DNA from: Mesodorylaimus sp. YZB2_4
Taxonomy: Eukaryota; Nematoda; Enoplea; Dorylaimida; Dorylaimidae
NCBI GenBank assembly: GCA_030248295.1
Contig: JASANH010000559.1
Span: forward strand, 56,419 to 120,418
Direction: 5' to 3'
Length of the DNA: 64,000 nt
The notes under the pieces were generated by a model. The model was not told the DNA's origin. It did no database searches and saw nothing but the letters and a program-made list of their open reading frames with translations. Shown here piece by piece: positions 52,421 through 62,587 of this stretch (positions are counted from its first letter, which is position 1; the number at the start of each line of letters is the position of its first letter). Both the position numbers and the translations under genes were made by a program.

Positions 52421-52824
52421 GCGGCCGCGGTGGTGCAGCGCTTAGCATTCGTCTCTCCGTATTGATTGGGTGGCTGGACTCGTCCCGGGTTCTATCCCCG
52501 GAGATGGAGGTAGGTTCGAGAACCATAAACCCTCGCTGACCTTGCAGCCCGTGGGTGACTCACCCGGTACCGCCGAGGTGGTCCGAGTAGACGGAAGCCA
52601 AACAAGGAGACAGTCTCGGCTGTTTAACACTGACAAAGCCTAGCCGCCATTGCCCGTGGAAGTCGGTGTCCAGTCGGATGCCCACGTGTGGAGGTGCTCC
52701 TAGTGGAGACACGCAGACGGACGCTGCCGTGTGTGCTGGTCCCCGCACAGCCCTGCTTAGAACGTTTGACTGCTGGCCGGCTATGCAAAAAGGGCTTCGG
52801 CCCACAAAAAAAATTAAAAAACTT
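52421..52824 (+). mobile_element. tRNA-derived SINE, best-preserved copy
   Basis: The head is GGTGGTGCAGCGCTTAGC (A-box region), followed by the B-box relative GGTTCTATCC. The body is shared with the other copies, and the A-rich tail is CCCACAAAAAAAATTAAAAA. Direct repeats AAAGGAGTTG (52411-52420) and AAAGGAGCTG (52825-52834) flank it as a 10-bp target duplication with one change, typical of LINE-mobilised SINEs. Confidence 0.85.
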
Positions 52825-53215
52825 AAAGGAGCTGAGGATGTCGACTGACACAGAGTGAGTAGTGAACACATGCCTGCCTACTAGAAACCCTTTCGACACC
52901 TTGGGGCTCTCTTCACCTTGGGGATCACGGTGAGCTGGACTGATGAGTGCACATCCATATGAGGATTTAGACCAGAGGATGACAGATCTGCTTTATCCGG
53001 TGGGGAGAATGAATCATATTTTGAGTCGATGTTTAAAGCGGTAAGTTGCGTGCTGTGATGATTCACTGTTATTTTATAAAAGTCCGTCCGCCAACAGCGA
53101 TATAACAAAAAATATCATCTGAATGTCGCACTTATTTTGCATTGGGATATTCTTGGTCATTCCGCTGCGCCGAATGTCAATCAAACGTCGTGTCGCTTTT
53201 TCATTAGCGGCAGGG

Positions 53216-53927
53216 CTAGCCTGATCTCCTAGAATACATATTATACCGTAAGTACGTGGGAACAAATGCCCTGGAACTCACCTCCAAATTTCTGGCGTCA
53301 TTTGTCTCATGTTCAGTGGTATCTTTATGGTGTGTGACTGCAATTCCAGCATGCAGGCAACAGCCCCAACCGCTGCAAATGAACGAGCTTGATAAAACGC
53401 AGCAAATTACTAAAAACAGAAACAAGTAGAACTGAAAGTGAATGTATTCTAGAAAGCTTACCATGCGCACAGACTACAAAAATTCTTATCAGAGTAAGAA
53501 AACTTGCTCCTGGGTGCCGCATGTGCGGGTAAGAATGGGATATGTGATCGAGTATGTCTACAATTATCAGAATGCAGTCGTTCACGATGCAGATGATGCA
53601 CATGACATGATGGGCGATGAGCTGGCAAAGCTGACTCTCACCGCTACGAAGCGATGCGCTGATTCCGAACACAGCACCCACAATGCCCTGGATAAAGATT
53701 ATAATCATTATGACTGAGAATATTGTGGCCGGGTCGAGAAGCCACGGCTTCAGCCCATCAAGAAAAAATGTTTTGGAGCAGGCAATAACGATTACCAAAA
53801 CCAGCTCTGTTATAGCCAGGTATCTAATCACCTGAGACCACATAATCCGGCCTGGGGGCTGGGCGCTGCGAATCAGTTTTGCAGAACAGCCTTCTCTACT
53901 CTTCTTCATTGGCAGAGGATCGGCCAT
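53216..53927 (-). CDS. Small four-pass membrane protein, copy 2 (three exons)
   Basis: Minus-strand exons 53927-53462, 53372-53282 and 53228-53216 give about 189 residues with canonical GTAAGC and GTGAGT donors. After a basic N-terminus come four hydrophobic segments (YLAITELVLVIVIA, VIMIIIFIQGIVGAVFGI, HHVMCIICIVNDCILIIV, FLTLIRIFVV) and a tail. The shared family pattern is IxEL in TM1, GxxGxxxGxxA at the end of TM2, and a Cys before a HxVMCII-like TM3. I know no named family for it. It sits between receptor copies and reads in the same direction. Membrane role only; function unknown. Confidence 0.68.
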
Positions 53928-54969
53928 GTCGATGTAAGCTCGGACTGCTTCAGAGCACACTGCACAGAAGCAAAGAAGCTTTTATTGTTAGAGGACTGAC
54001 GGCTGGCAAAAAACGGCTGGGTTGCCCGGGAGATACTATTGATATATCGATCTGGAGGTTTAAACCCTGCCTTATTGTTGAAGCAAGGTTATTCGTTCAA
54101 ACAGAAAAAGATTTATGACAAAATTAATATTCCGAAAATACTTTCTAGTACAAATGGTAATCTATGGGAATCGAGTCCAAAATGAGTAGCGAATGGTTGA
54201 ATGATAAGTAAATAATAAATAGTTTCGAGACAAGGCTTCACGGCAGACGGCAGAAAGCATCTGGAAAAAGTCAGATAGATAGACACACGACGTATAACTC
54301 AAAAACCCAACGAAATGAACATATACCAATAAACCGTATTCTTATTTGGGATAGCTGGTTTCGCGAGACTGGACAAGAAAACAGTGGAAAGCTGGAAGAC
54401 AAACCTTTTTGCCCAGGGCTGCACACATACAGCGTCACCTTGTGCGTCTTCACTGACGATGATAGGATATCCACAAGATGGCATCCTGTACCAGATCTAG
54501 CGTCCTGCGTGAGAAAAGCATAAAATTGATATTATAGGTTTTTCAGTGCTACGTTGAAAGAAAGATTATTATCGTCACATCACGATAAGTCATGAATGTC
54601 CTTTCTCTTGCCACCGAGCAGGCAGTGGTTTAATCAATATATTATACAAGCATCTTTCATAAATCTCCCTTGCCCATTTTCTCATCGAAAGATGGATGCT
54701 TAGAGCGATCCAAGGTGCGTCTATAATTTATTTTAACGAAAGTTAGAAACACATGCAGTGTTCAGGCGGAATGTCCTGACAAGTTTCACAACTCCTATAT
54801 TTCGAGGCTGACCTATCACCCCCCCCCCCCCCCATCCCCTTGACAAGGATTGGCGTTACGAGGTGACCGACGTTATTATTCACAACAAGTGTGTAAAATA
54901 TCTTATAACAATGACACAGTTTTCTGATGTGGGCAGTGCCAACAAAATGCTGAACATGCCAGCGTATGA
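53928..54969. other. Intergenic region between four-pass copy 2 and receptor copy 2
   Basis: Promoter side of the four-pass gene and 3' flank of receptor copy 2. A C-run lies near 54820-54834. No gene is supported. Confidence 0.45.
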
Positions 54970-55992
54970 TTAGTGGCTTTGGCATTTGGGCATCACATCT
55001 TTGACTAGTTTTCTCATCCTCTTATTGATCGCGATCACAATAAAGAAGTCTGATATGTCTGTGATCATGACACTGGCATCGGCCACTGACGCGATAACTG
55101 ACTTGTAACATTCATTCCAATCAGTTGCGAATCGACCAAAAACATGAACCCACAAGACGTGCGGCATTTGACTGAGTAGCATCGAGCATGCTTGATAAAT
55201 ATTGATCCAAAGCAGTGCTCTTTCCTTTGCACGACTACTGGCGGGGCCGGTTGATGATTCCTTATTTGCTTTCATTGCATTCACTTTAATTGACCGTTTC
55301 TTGAAAAGAATAACCATAAAGCAATCGAAAAAAAGCAATATTGCTGTCCCACCAACCCGGCAATATAAACGGAAATGATCACAAACATTACTAACAATAT
55401 TTTCCATAACAAATAGCCAATCCACATCGATCATATAAAGACGTAATTCTTTCACCCAGACCACCTTGGCTGGATACAAATAAATAATTCCAGTAAACAA
55501 ACCAATCAGCAGACAAACCACGGCTGATAATAACTGGTGTTTTGTACGGTTAATATTTTTATAAATGATTGGTCTCAATATAGCAAAGACCCTGTCAGCT
55601 GCCATGGCCACAGCTAGTAACAGGGAGCATATTATGAAGGGTATATGCAGCCCCGAAAAAATATATCCGAATATGAACATGGCCACATAATTCTGGTTGA
55701 TCCAGGTATATTTGTACGAATCTATACTCTGAATGACAATTGCTTGTAGGAACATACCGAATGTGAAAATCTCGAAGGTCTTGCTGATGGAGTAGATGAC
55801 CTGATATCCGTGGGCCCGCTCAGTTTTCGATTGTTTATAGAAAGCCGCTAATAAAATCAGGTGTCCCGAGCATCCCACTGCGACATATATTATGGCCAGG
55901 TAATGATAGACAAACACGTCGAGACAATGCGATGCATAGAAATATTGAGGAGACAGATCCCAGGGGCAGGCGCTAGTAGTATTATTTGCCAT
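54970..55992 (-). CDS. 7TM (rhodopsin-like) receptor, intact copy 2, 340 residues
   Basis: One open frame from ATG 55992 (a second in-frame ATG lies at 56001) to 54970. The N-terminus has a sequon (NNTT) and Cys pair, then seven hydrophobic segments. Markers: ADRVFAI at the TM3 end (a DRY variant), a basic third loop (KKRSIKVNAMK) and AKERALLWIN before TM6, PHVLWVHVFG in the TM6-7 loop, and DISDFFIVIAINKR in TM7 in place of NPxxY. The lack of NPxxY and of introns in the coding part suits invertebrate chemoreceptor-like families, which detect environmental or peptide ligands; the ligand is unknown. It is the only one of three copies in the window with an unbroken frame. Confidence 0.8.
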   Translation of the reverse strand: MANNTTSACPWDLSPQYFYASHCLDVFVYHYLAIIYVAVGCSGHLILLAAFYKQSKTERAHGYQVIYSISKTFEIFTFGMFLQAIVIQSIDSYKYTWINQNYVAMFIFGYIFSGLHIPFIICSLLLAVAMAADRVFAILRPIIYKNINRTKHQLLSAVVCLLIGLFTGIIYLYPAKVVWVKELRLYMIDVDWLFVMENIVSNVCDHFRLYCRVGGTAILLFFDCFMVILFKKRSIKVNAMKANKESSTGPASSRAKERALLWINIYQACSMLLSQMPHVLWVHVFGRFATDWNECYKSVIASVADASVMITDISDFFIVIAINKRMRKLVKDVMPKCQSH

Positions 55993-57850
55993 GAGGATCA
56001 CAACGACTTCTGGACTGGATATTTTACGGGTGGACCTGCACTGTTTGAAGATGTATGCAAGTGAATAGAGAGGGGATTGAGCGTCAGAATAGGGAGCCGA
56101 GCAAAACTGCGGTTCGATTGTGGCTTCTTATCACGTTATGATGCTACCGTCAAGGACTTTGACCCACGTATATTAGCAAAAGTACAAGCTTGACAGCAAG
56201 AGATGGGAAAGACCTTCTCGAGCAAGGAACAAACTAAAAACTAGTCCTGGACAGCAGGGGGCCCTCGACGAATGCCCTTTCCTTGTCCACTGAGGAGTAT
56301 TGCTGGTTTAAAGAACCAGTCGATCTCTTGTTCATTTCCTCTCGAGAAGCTTGATGCTCGTCAGTGCAAGCCGTTGTTAATCCATAATTATCTAATTATA
56401 CCGAGAAAATGGCAAATATGATGCCTGGACGCGATGACCCTGAAGACCGTAAGAGTCCATTTTCATTAGACGACTTGGCCAAGCTTACATAGGATTCTGA
56501 GAATCCCGACTTGGATTTTCTTGATACTCTTCGTCGTGGATATTACTGTAGGTCTCAAACTGATGAACGTACTGGGTAGGCGTTGTAGGCAGTCCTTTCC
56601 CCAAGAAGGATAACGCCAGGCAGTTGTAGAGGGGGTCAGTCAGGAAATAGCCGCGACTCAATGAAACTCGTCAAGGACATTCCGCCTAAGCACCGTATCT
56701 GTTTCTAACTTTCATTAAAATATTGTAGACGTACTTCGGTTGGCTCTAAGCATTCATTTTTCGATGAGAAAATGAGTAATGGAGATCGTACGGAAAGATG
56801 CTTGCATAATTGATTTTATAACCACTGGCTGCTCTGTGGTAAGGGAAAGGTCATTTGTGACTTCTAGTGCTGGGACGATAATGACCTTACCTTCAGCGGA
56901 GCACTGAAAAACCTACTCGTACCATATCAATGGAAGGAGAGTATATGGATGAAACCTGTTTGAACGTGTCCTGGAACGGAACTTCCAGCCCATTTCACCT
57001 ATCCGGGCAGTCATGAGATGATACTCGTAAGCAAGCAGTGAGGACCAACTCGCACGGCAGGTTCTCCCTGACGTGTCTGCTAGGAGCATCTCCGTCAAGG
57101 GCATATTTCGATTCTGCACTCTGCTAGGCCGCCACGCGTCCGAGACGACGCCAGCAACATTGCGACCGCAATGAGAACTTGTGCGCAGCCAGCCGCGGAC
57201 CTCCACTGCAGGGACTGGTCCGGCCACTATTTTTCTGTGTTTTGTAATAATTTTACGGCAAGCCTGGAATAATAATCGGAAGGAACTGAAGGATTCAGCT
57301 CGCAAAAGGGAAGACAAAGGGAGCAGCAGAACATCGAATGCTTGTTTTTGTTTCGGCTTACGTAGAGTGCTAGATTCGCAGCATTCTTACAAGATCTAAC
57401 CTGCATGGGTCTACGAGTAAGCCACACCAAACTATCTGACGATAAGATATTTTTCTATATATTTTTTTCTAGCGAGACAAAAACCTTGCCTTTATGGGTT
57501 ATAGAGGCTTCTTTTTGTCTTTCGCGTGAATCGTTATGTTACTGACTTGTTAAATTAAATTATAAACGGCATTAACTTGCCCCAACACCCGTTTACTTTG
57601 CAGTCGCAAGTGGCCGCTTATATATCATCTAACGATTTGACACGCGGTGGTCCAGCGACAACAGAATCGAAATGTGCGCGAAACACCCTGTGTCAGCACC
57701 AGGATACTTGGCGAGAAGAGAGTTCGATTGCCAGTTTCCTTATTCTCTATTCGTTTGGCGTCCAGGAAAAACGTTTGCTTATGGGAGTATAGACCGATAT
57801 ACAAATATTTAAAGGGCATTGAAATACGAGCAGCTGATTTCTAACAGCGA
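55993..57850. other. 5' flank of receptor copy 2, duplicated
   Basis: Blocks match the flank of copy 3 in order, e.g. TGACAGCAAGAGATGGGAAAG, AAGGAACAAACTAAAAACTAG, ATGATGCCTGG and, near 57650, a CAGCGACAACAGAATCGAAA-like stretch also seen near 63855. Copy 1 shares the first part. The duplication unit is therefore gene plus about 1.5-2 kb upstream. Confidence 0.65.
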
Positions 57851-58106
57851 TAATCATCACATTTTTTATTGATGGTCCTATTCGTCGTTTTGTGGCTTCA
57901 TAAGCGGGTCAGTGGGCTGTATCTGAAAGGCTAGACATCTCACATACATCCATCGTTGGCTACTCTACCCAATATTCTCTTACATCTTGATCTGGTCTCT
58001 CCATAGTCACTGCCATTAAATTTATCTGAGTGTCTTGTTGGTTTGTGCAGCACCAATAGTTGCAAGTGAAAGCTGCGGATACAATACTGCAGACCACTAA
58101 AAAGGA

Positions 58107-58583
58107 TTAACATGTCTGTTGACTCGAATTCAGTGCTAATGCCTGCAGCTTACTGTGTACAGCCAGCGTTGCAACTGATGTCCACACGCTTATTAGAACT
58201 CCCACGCCAGCGTCGGTCAAACGACCTCTCTCAAGGTCCCAGTGAAGAGGGAGAACAAACAGAATGAAGACCAGCAAATGTAGAAAGTCAGTTGTGCCAG
58301 CTATTATGCACAGGACAAAGTGACCGAGGGCCAAGCATTTTTGGCGTGCATCGTTGGCTCGTTTGCCATAGGCCAAGACACCCAGAACGCCGCTGATACT
58401 GCCGAGGGTTCCAACAAAGAGGATGGTACTCACAGACAGGACGAAATAAAGGAAGAGATGAAGACCAGCGATGAAAAATATATAAGCCACGGGGCCGGTT
58501 ATAAAAATTGCGCAGAGCAATTCAACGATGGCCAGACGTCGCAGAACTCCGCAATATTTGATTTCATGAGTTTGATGTGGCAT
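58107..58583 (-). CDS. Small four-pass membrane protein, copy 3, 158 residues
   Basis: ATG 58583 is chosen because EIKYCGVLRRLAIVEL after it aligns with the starts of the other two copies. Four hydrophobic segments (AIVELLCAIFI, FVLSVSTILFVGTLGSISG, HFVLCIIAGTTDFLHLLVFIL, VLISVWTSVATLAV) follow the family pattern including GxxGxxSG and Cys-HFVLCII. The product is shorter than copy 2 and has no intron before its stop. A longer frame upstream starts at a GTG and is not supported by homology. Function unknown. Confidence 0.65.
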   Translation of the reverse strand: MPHQTHEIKYCGVLRRLAIVELLCAIFITGPVAYIFFIAGLHLFLYFVLSVSTILFVGTLGSISGVLGVLAYGKRANDARQKCLALGHFVLCIIAGTTDFLHLLVFILFVLPLHWDLERGRLTDAGVGVLISVWTSVATLAVHSKLQALALNSSQQTC

Positions 58584-59527
58584 GATGTTGGAAGAAACAG
58601 AATAAACTGCGCATATGATGTGGGCACAGCCAGCAACTAAAGCTCTTGTCTGAGAAGCCCCAGCATATGCCTGTAAGTGCAACAGGGCTGTATCGATTAA
58701 TCGATAGGAGCTAACCGATGGACACTCTGTCACTCCAATGCAACGGGAGGCGAAGCAATTTTTTGGGGCTTTGAAAAAGTCTTAAAAGAAATATAACCTG
58801 GAGAAAACGTTTTGTTGGTCTGGGAATGGGCGAAGTAATCATGCTATACTACGGCAGAACATTTCAAATTGGTGCTGCATCAAGAAAAAGCAGAGAAAAG
58901 TTTCCTCTCCGGCCTAGGGAAAAATTGCGAAGATGACTTTGGAAAGTTGCTTGAAAATTTTGTAATTGTTCCTATGTCGCACTTTTTTCAAAGCTACGCG
59001 ATAAAAACGTTTTTAACCTCTTTTAACAGAACCTAATTTATGCATTGATGCAGTACCCAGCCATTTTAGACTGCTCACATGGGGATAAATCGAATCTCCG
59101 CACTTATGACAAGTGCGTCTAGTGAACGAAACACATTCTTTTATCAGCATAATTTCTGTGGAGTGCATCTGCTGGTTGGCATGAGAGAAAGGCAAGAAAT
59201 TAGCATGAGATAAGCAAGAAAAACGTCTTGCCAAGACATGTGGCGAGAAATCTCTACCTCGGTCATGCCGAGGCTTGCCAAGCCATAGCCATGAGAGGAA
59301 ATGCGGGAAAACATGGGGTTCAGTGCTGATTTCCCAGATTCCTCATACTACGAAATCAAGCATGGCGCGGCCATCCCACGAGATGCACACATGGGAACAC
59401 ATCCCGCATGAACTGCAAACCAAAGCATCACAGGCGAACGTTCAGCGATCAGCTTGCTTGAGATTGCGAGACTTGTTTGGCGGAACGAATTGCACGTATT
59501 CTAAACAGTTTCAGGGCCTAGATGAAT
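58584..59527. other. Intergenic region
   Basis: Promoter side of four-pass copy 3. No gene or repeat is evident up to the element at 59528. Confidence 0.45.
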
Positions 59528-60440
59528 GCCGGTGTCATGACATAATGCGTCCGCCATCATAATGCGTCCGGCCGGACTCATTATGACGTCATAATGAGTC
59601 CGAGGGTGTCATAATGCGTCCGGGTGGCTCAAAAGCAACTAAGTCGATCCAAATGTAGAATGTACTGTCGTAACATCATATATCATACCATATATCATCA
59701 AAACAAAGCAAAAGTCACCATGAATACAAAAGCACGAAATGATGCAAACGATTGACAATAAAAATCGCTTCATGTCGTCGGAGGACTCTTCCGTACTGTC
59801 GTAACATCATATATCATTAAAACAAAGCAAAAGTCACCATTTATACAAAGGCGCGAAATGATGCGATTGATTGGCAATAAAAATCGCTTCATCGGACGAA
59901 CGAATCTTCGGCTTGAAGCACCCCTAGTGGAGGACCCAAGCAAACCCACTGACCTGTGGACCGTAACACCAAATTTCGGTCTCCAACAGATCCGCAGCAA
60001 CTTGCAACTCGACATCTGAGCCCCACGAGTGACTCTCTCGCATCTTTGTCTTTTGGAAGTAGTCCTCGGCGGGCTGTTGCAGGTATCGGCTTTCGTTCTG
60101 GCTGATTTCATCGAAGATCAATTTGCGAAGAGCCAAATGATGTCCCGTTATCCATTGCTCCTTCTGGATACTTTCCATCGGCCAAATAAGAAACGATCTT
60201 ATCCCTTTCGGACAGCTCCATTGGACTGAGAATATTCAACACAAACACCTCAGCCGACAAATCAAGCGCCTTTGTCCAGGTCTTTGTTCTCAACACTGAC
60301 CCCGGACGCAATATGATTGCCTCGGACGCATTATGATGACCGCTGGCCAATCATAATGCGTCCGGCCGGATTCATTATGACGTCATAATGAGTCCGGCCG
60401 GACGCTTTATGATGAGGACGCATTATGACGGGACACCGGC
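59528..60440. mobile_element. DNA element with long palindromic terminal repeats and OTU-like relic
   Basis: Left and right ends match inverted over about 85 bp: GCCGGTGTC, then CATAATGCGTCC twice, GGCCGGACTCATTATGACGTC and its mirror ATAATGAGTCCG. Each end is itself palindromic about GACGTC, so the CATAATGCGTCC word occurs many times in both directions. The inner sequence near 59650-59830 also repeats (AAAACAAAGCAAAAGTCACC twice). An obvious target duplication was not found. The interior holds an OTU-protease-like fragment (separate entry). Confidence 0.75.
59924..60350 (-). pseudogene. OTU-like cysteine protease relic within the element
   Basis: The frame from 60178 reads HHLALRKLIFDEI, then a Tyr/Phe-rich helix, MRESHSWGSDVELQVAADLL and an IWCYGP strand, the order seen in the second half of OTU domains (LR helix, WGxxxEL). 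The frame just upstream (60350-60108) may hold the part before the domain in a shifted frame. The DGNCLF catalytic Cys motif and the final His are not visible. OTU domains cleave ubiquitin chains and are known passengers in several transposon groups. This one is truncated and frameshifted. Confidence 0.45.
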
Positions 60441-61564
60441 AGTTCCATAAAGCACTGAGTTTTAATTAATTCTCAGAGGTATTTTTTGCATTGATTGCTT
60501 CCTGCTTTTGCTATTTCAACTCTTATCCAAACACATAACAGTGCGCTAAACAGCGTTATCGGACGCGTGAGTAGCCGCAGCAAAACTTTTTTGGACTTGA
60601 AAAATGACGTATATGACGCTTGGACGGAATGTCCTAGGCGAGATCACGTCATTCTATTTTCATTAGACAAATGTGTCATTCTGATGATATATTATCTTAG
60701 TCGGACTTTCTAGGTGCTTTTTCCATCGTCAGGCTCTCCTTGAATCGATAGGCGCGCAGGCTGCGCAATAGTCCATTCTCTAAACTTGTGAGCGGCCTTG
60801 TAAAGGGCTGAAGGTAGGGTGCAAAGGCCATTTTGGAGAAAGCTGAGACTCATCGAAATTCGTTCCGGAATTCGTGACAATCGTAAAGGATGGACTTTTG
60901 CTCGCTCGAACAAGAAGCTTTCGACGGGAAAAAAGCGATGGAATTTCGATAGGGTTTTGAAAAATCAAAATCTGAAACAAGACAAACACGTAGTAGGGTA
61001 TCAGGGCATTGTTCGCGGGGTCAATTTTTTGTTGCATTGGTTTGGGGTCATTTGATATCATGACTTTGAAAATCAGAGATCGCGCCCATTGGACATCAAG
61101 TCTCTGGAGCTGTTATAACTCCGTGTTGGATGGGCTGCCTAAAACTGAGAACTTTACAGTGGGAAAACAGGGCCATAAAATATCATGACTGCTAGAAGGG
61201 TCGTCAGATCTGTTGTCTTGTTTTGTCTTGCGTATCACTGATTTTTGTGGCTGACAAGTTCCATGTTTGCAGTTGGAGTAACTGTTTTTCTCTGACAGGC
61301 ATTTGCATTTATAATTTCGAATCTTATCCTCTCTAAAAAACCATTTCACAGTTTTAAAAAATATATATGGGAAGGTAATACCCACTTATTTTCTTTCCGA
61401 CCGCTTATAACAAGTGTAAATAACATGTTATCGATTACCTGTGCTATCTCGCGCAAAAATTGCTGAGGAGCAATAGCGACGCCCGCAGGAAATGCAAAAG
61501 TTAGCCGGTAAAAACTGTGATTGGTTAATCAAAATACATGCTAGAAATAACACTCATTTGTATA
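60441..61564. other. Intergenic region 3' of receptor copy 3
   Basis: No gene is supported. Confidence 0.45.
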
Positions 61565-62587
61565 TTACCAGCCATGGCATTTGGGCATCACATCTTTGAC
61601 TAGTTTTCTCATCCTCTTATTAATCGCGATCACAATAAAGAAGTCTCATATGTCTGTGATCATGACACTCGCGTCGGCCACTGACGCGATAACTGACTTG
61701 TAACAATTATTCCAATCAGACGCGATCTGACCAAAGAAATGAACCCACATGACATGCGGTATTTGATTGAGTAGCATCGAACAGGCTTGGTAAATATTGA
61801 TCCAAAGCAGTGCTCTCTCCTTGGCACGACTACTGGCGGGGCCGGTTGATGATTCCTTATTGGTTTTCATGGCGTTCACTTTAATTGACCGTTTCTTGAA
61901 CAGTACGACCATGAAGCAATTGAGGAATAACAGTATTGCTATCCCACCAACTCGAGAATAAAAACGGATATAATCACAAATTTCGCTGAAGATATTTTGA
62001 AAAACGAACTGCCAATCTATTGCCATCGTATAAAGACCTAATTCTTGCGACCAGACCACCTTGGCTGGATACAAATAAATAATTCCACCTAGTAAACCAA
62101 TCAGTAGACAAATCAGGGCGGAACATAATTGGTGTTTTGTATGCTTTATGTTTCTATAAACAATCGGTTTCACCATAGCAAAGACCCTGTCAGCTGCCAT
62201 GGCCACAGCGAGTAACAAGGAACATACTATGAAGGGTATGTGCAACCCAGCAAAAATATAGCCGAATATGAACATGGGCACATAGTTCTGATTAATCCAG
62301 TGATACCTGTATGATTCCATGCTCAAGATAGAATTGGCTTTTAGAAACATACCGAATGTGAAAATCTCGAAGGTCTTGCTGATGGAGTAGATGAGTTGAT
62401 ATCCGTAGGCCCGCTCAGTTTTCGACTGTTTGTAAAAAGCCGCTAATAAAATCAGGTGTCCCGAGTATCCCAAGGTGATGTATGTTATGGCCAGGTAGTG
62501 ATATACAAACACGTCGAGACAATGCGATGCATGAAAATATTGAGGAGACAGATCCCACGGGCAGGTGCTAGAAGTATTATTCGCCAT
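61565..62587 (-). pseudogene. 7TM receptor copy 3 with nonsense codon in TM7
   Basis: From ATG 62587 the frame is open and closely matches copies 1 and 2 through six TM segments, then meets TGA at 61646-61648 where the paralogues have TCA (Ser) or TTA (Leu) in ITDISDFF. The rest of TM7 and the tail (FFIVIAINKRMRKLV ... MPKC) follow in the same frame to 61565. A single base change explains the stop. Translation would give a receptor lacking half of TM7 and the tail, likely non-functional, unless the codon is polymorphic or a sequencing error. Confidence 0.75.

Noticed and set aside
58584-58733. Longer N-terminus for four-pass copy 3
   Set aside because: It starts at GTG, and the paralogues begin at the equivalent of the ATG at 58583.
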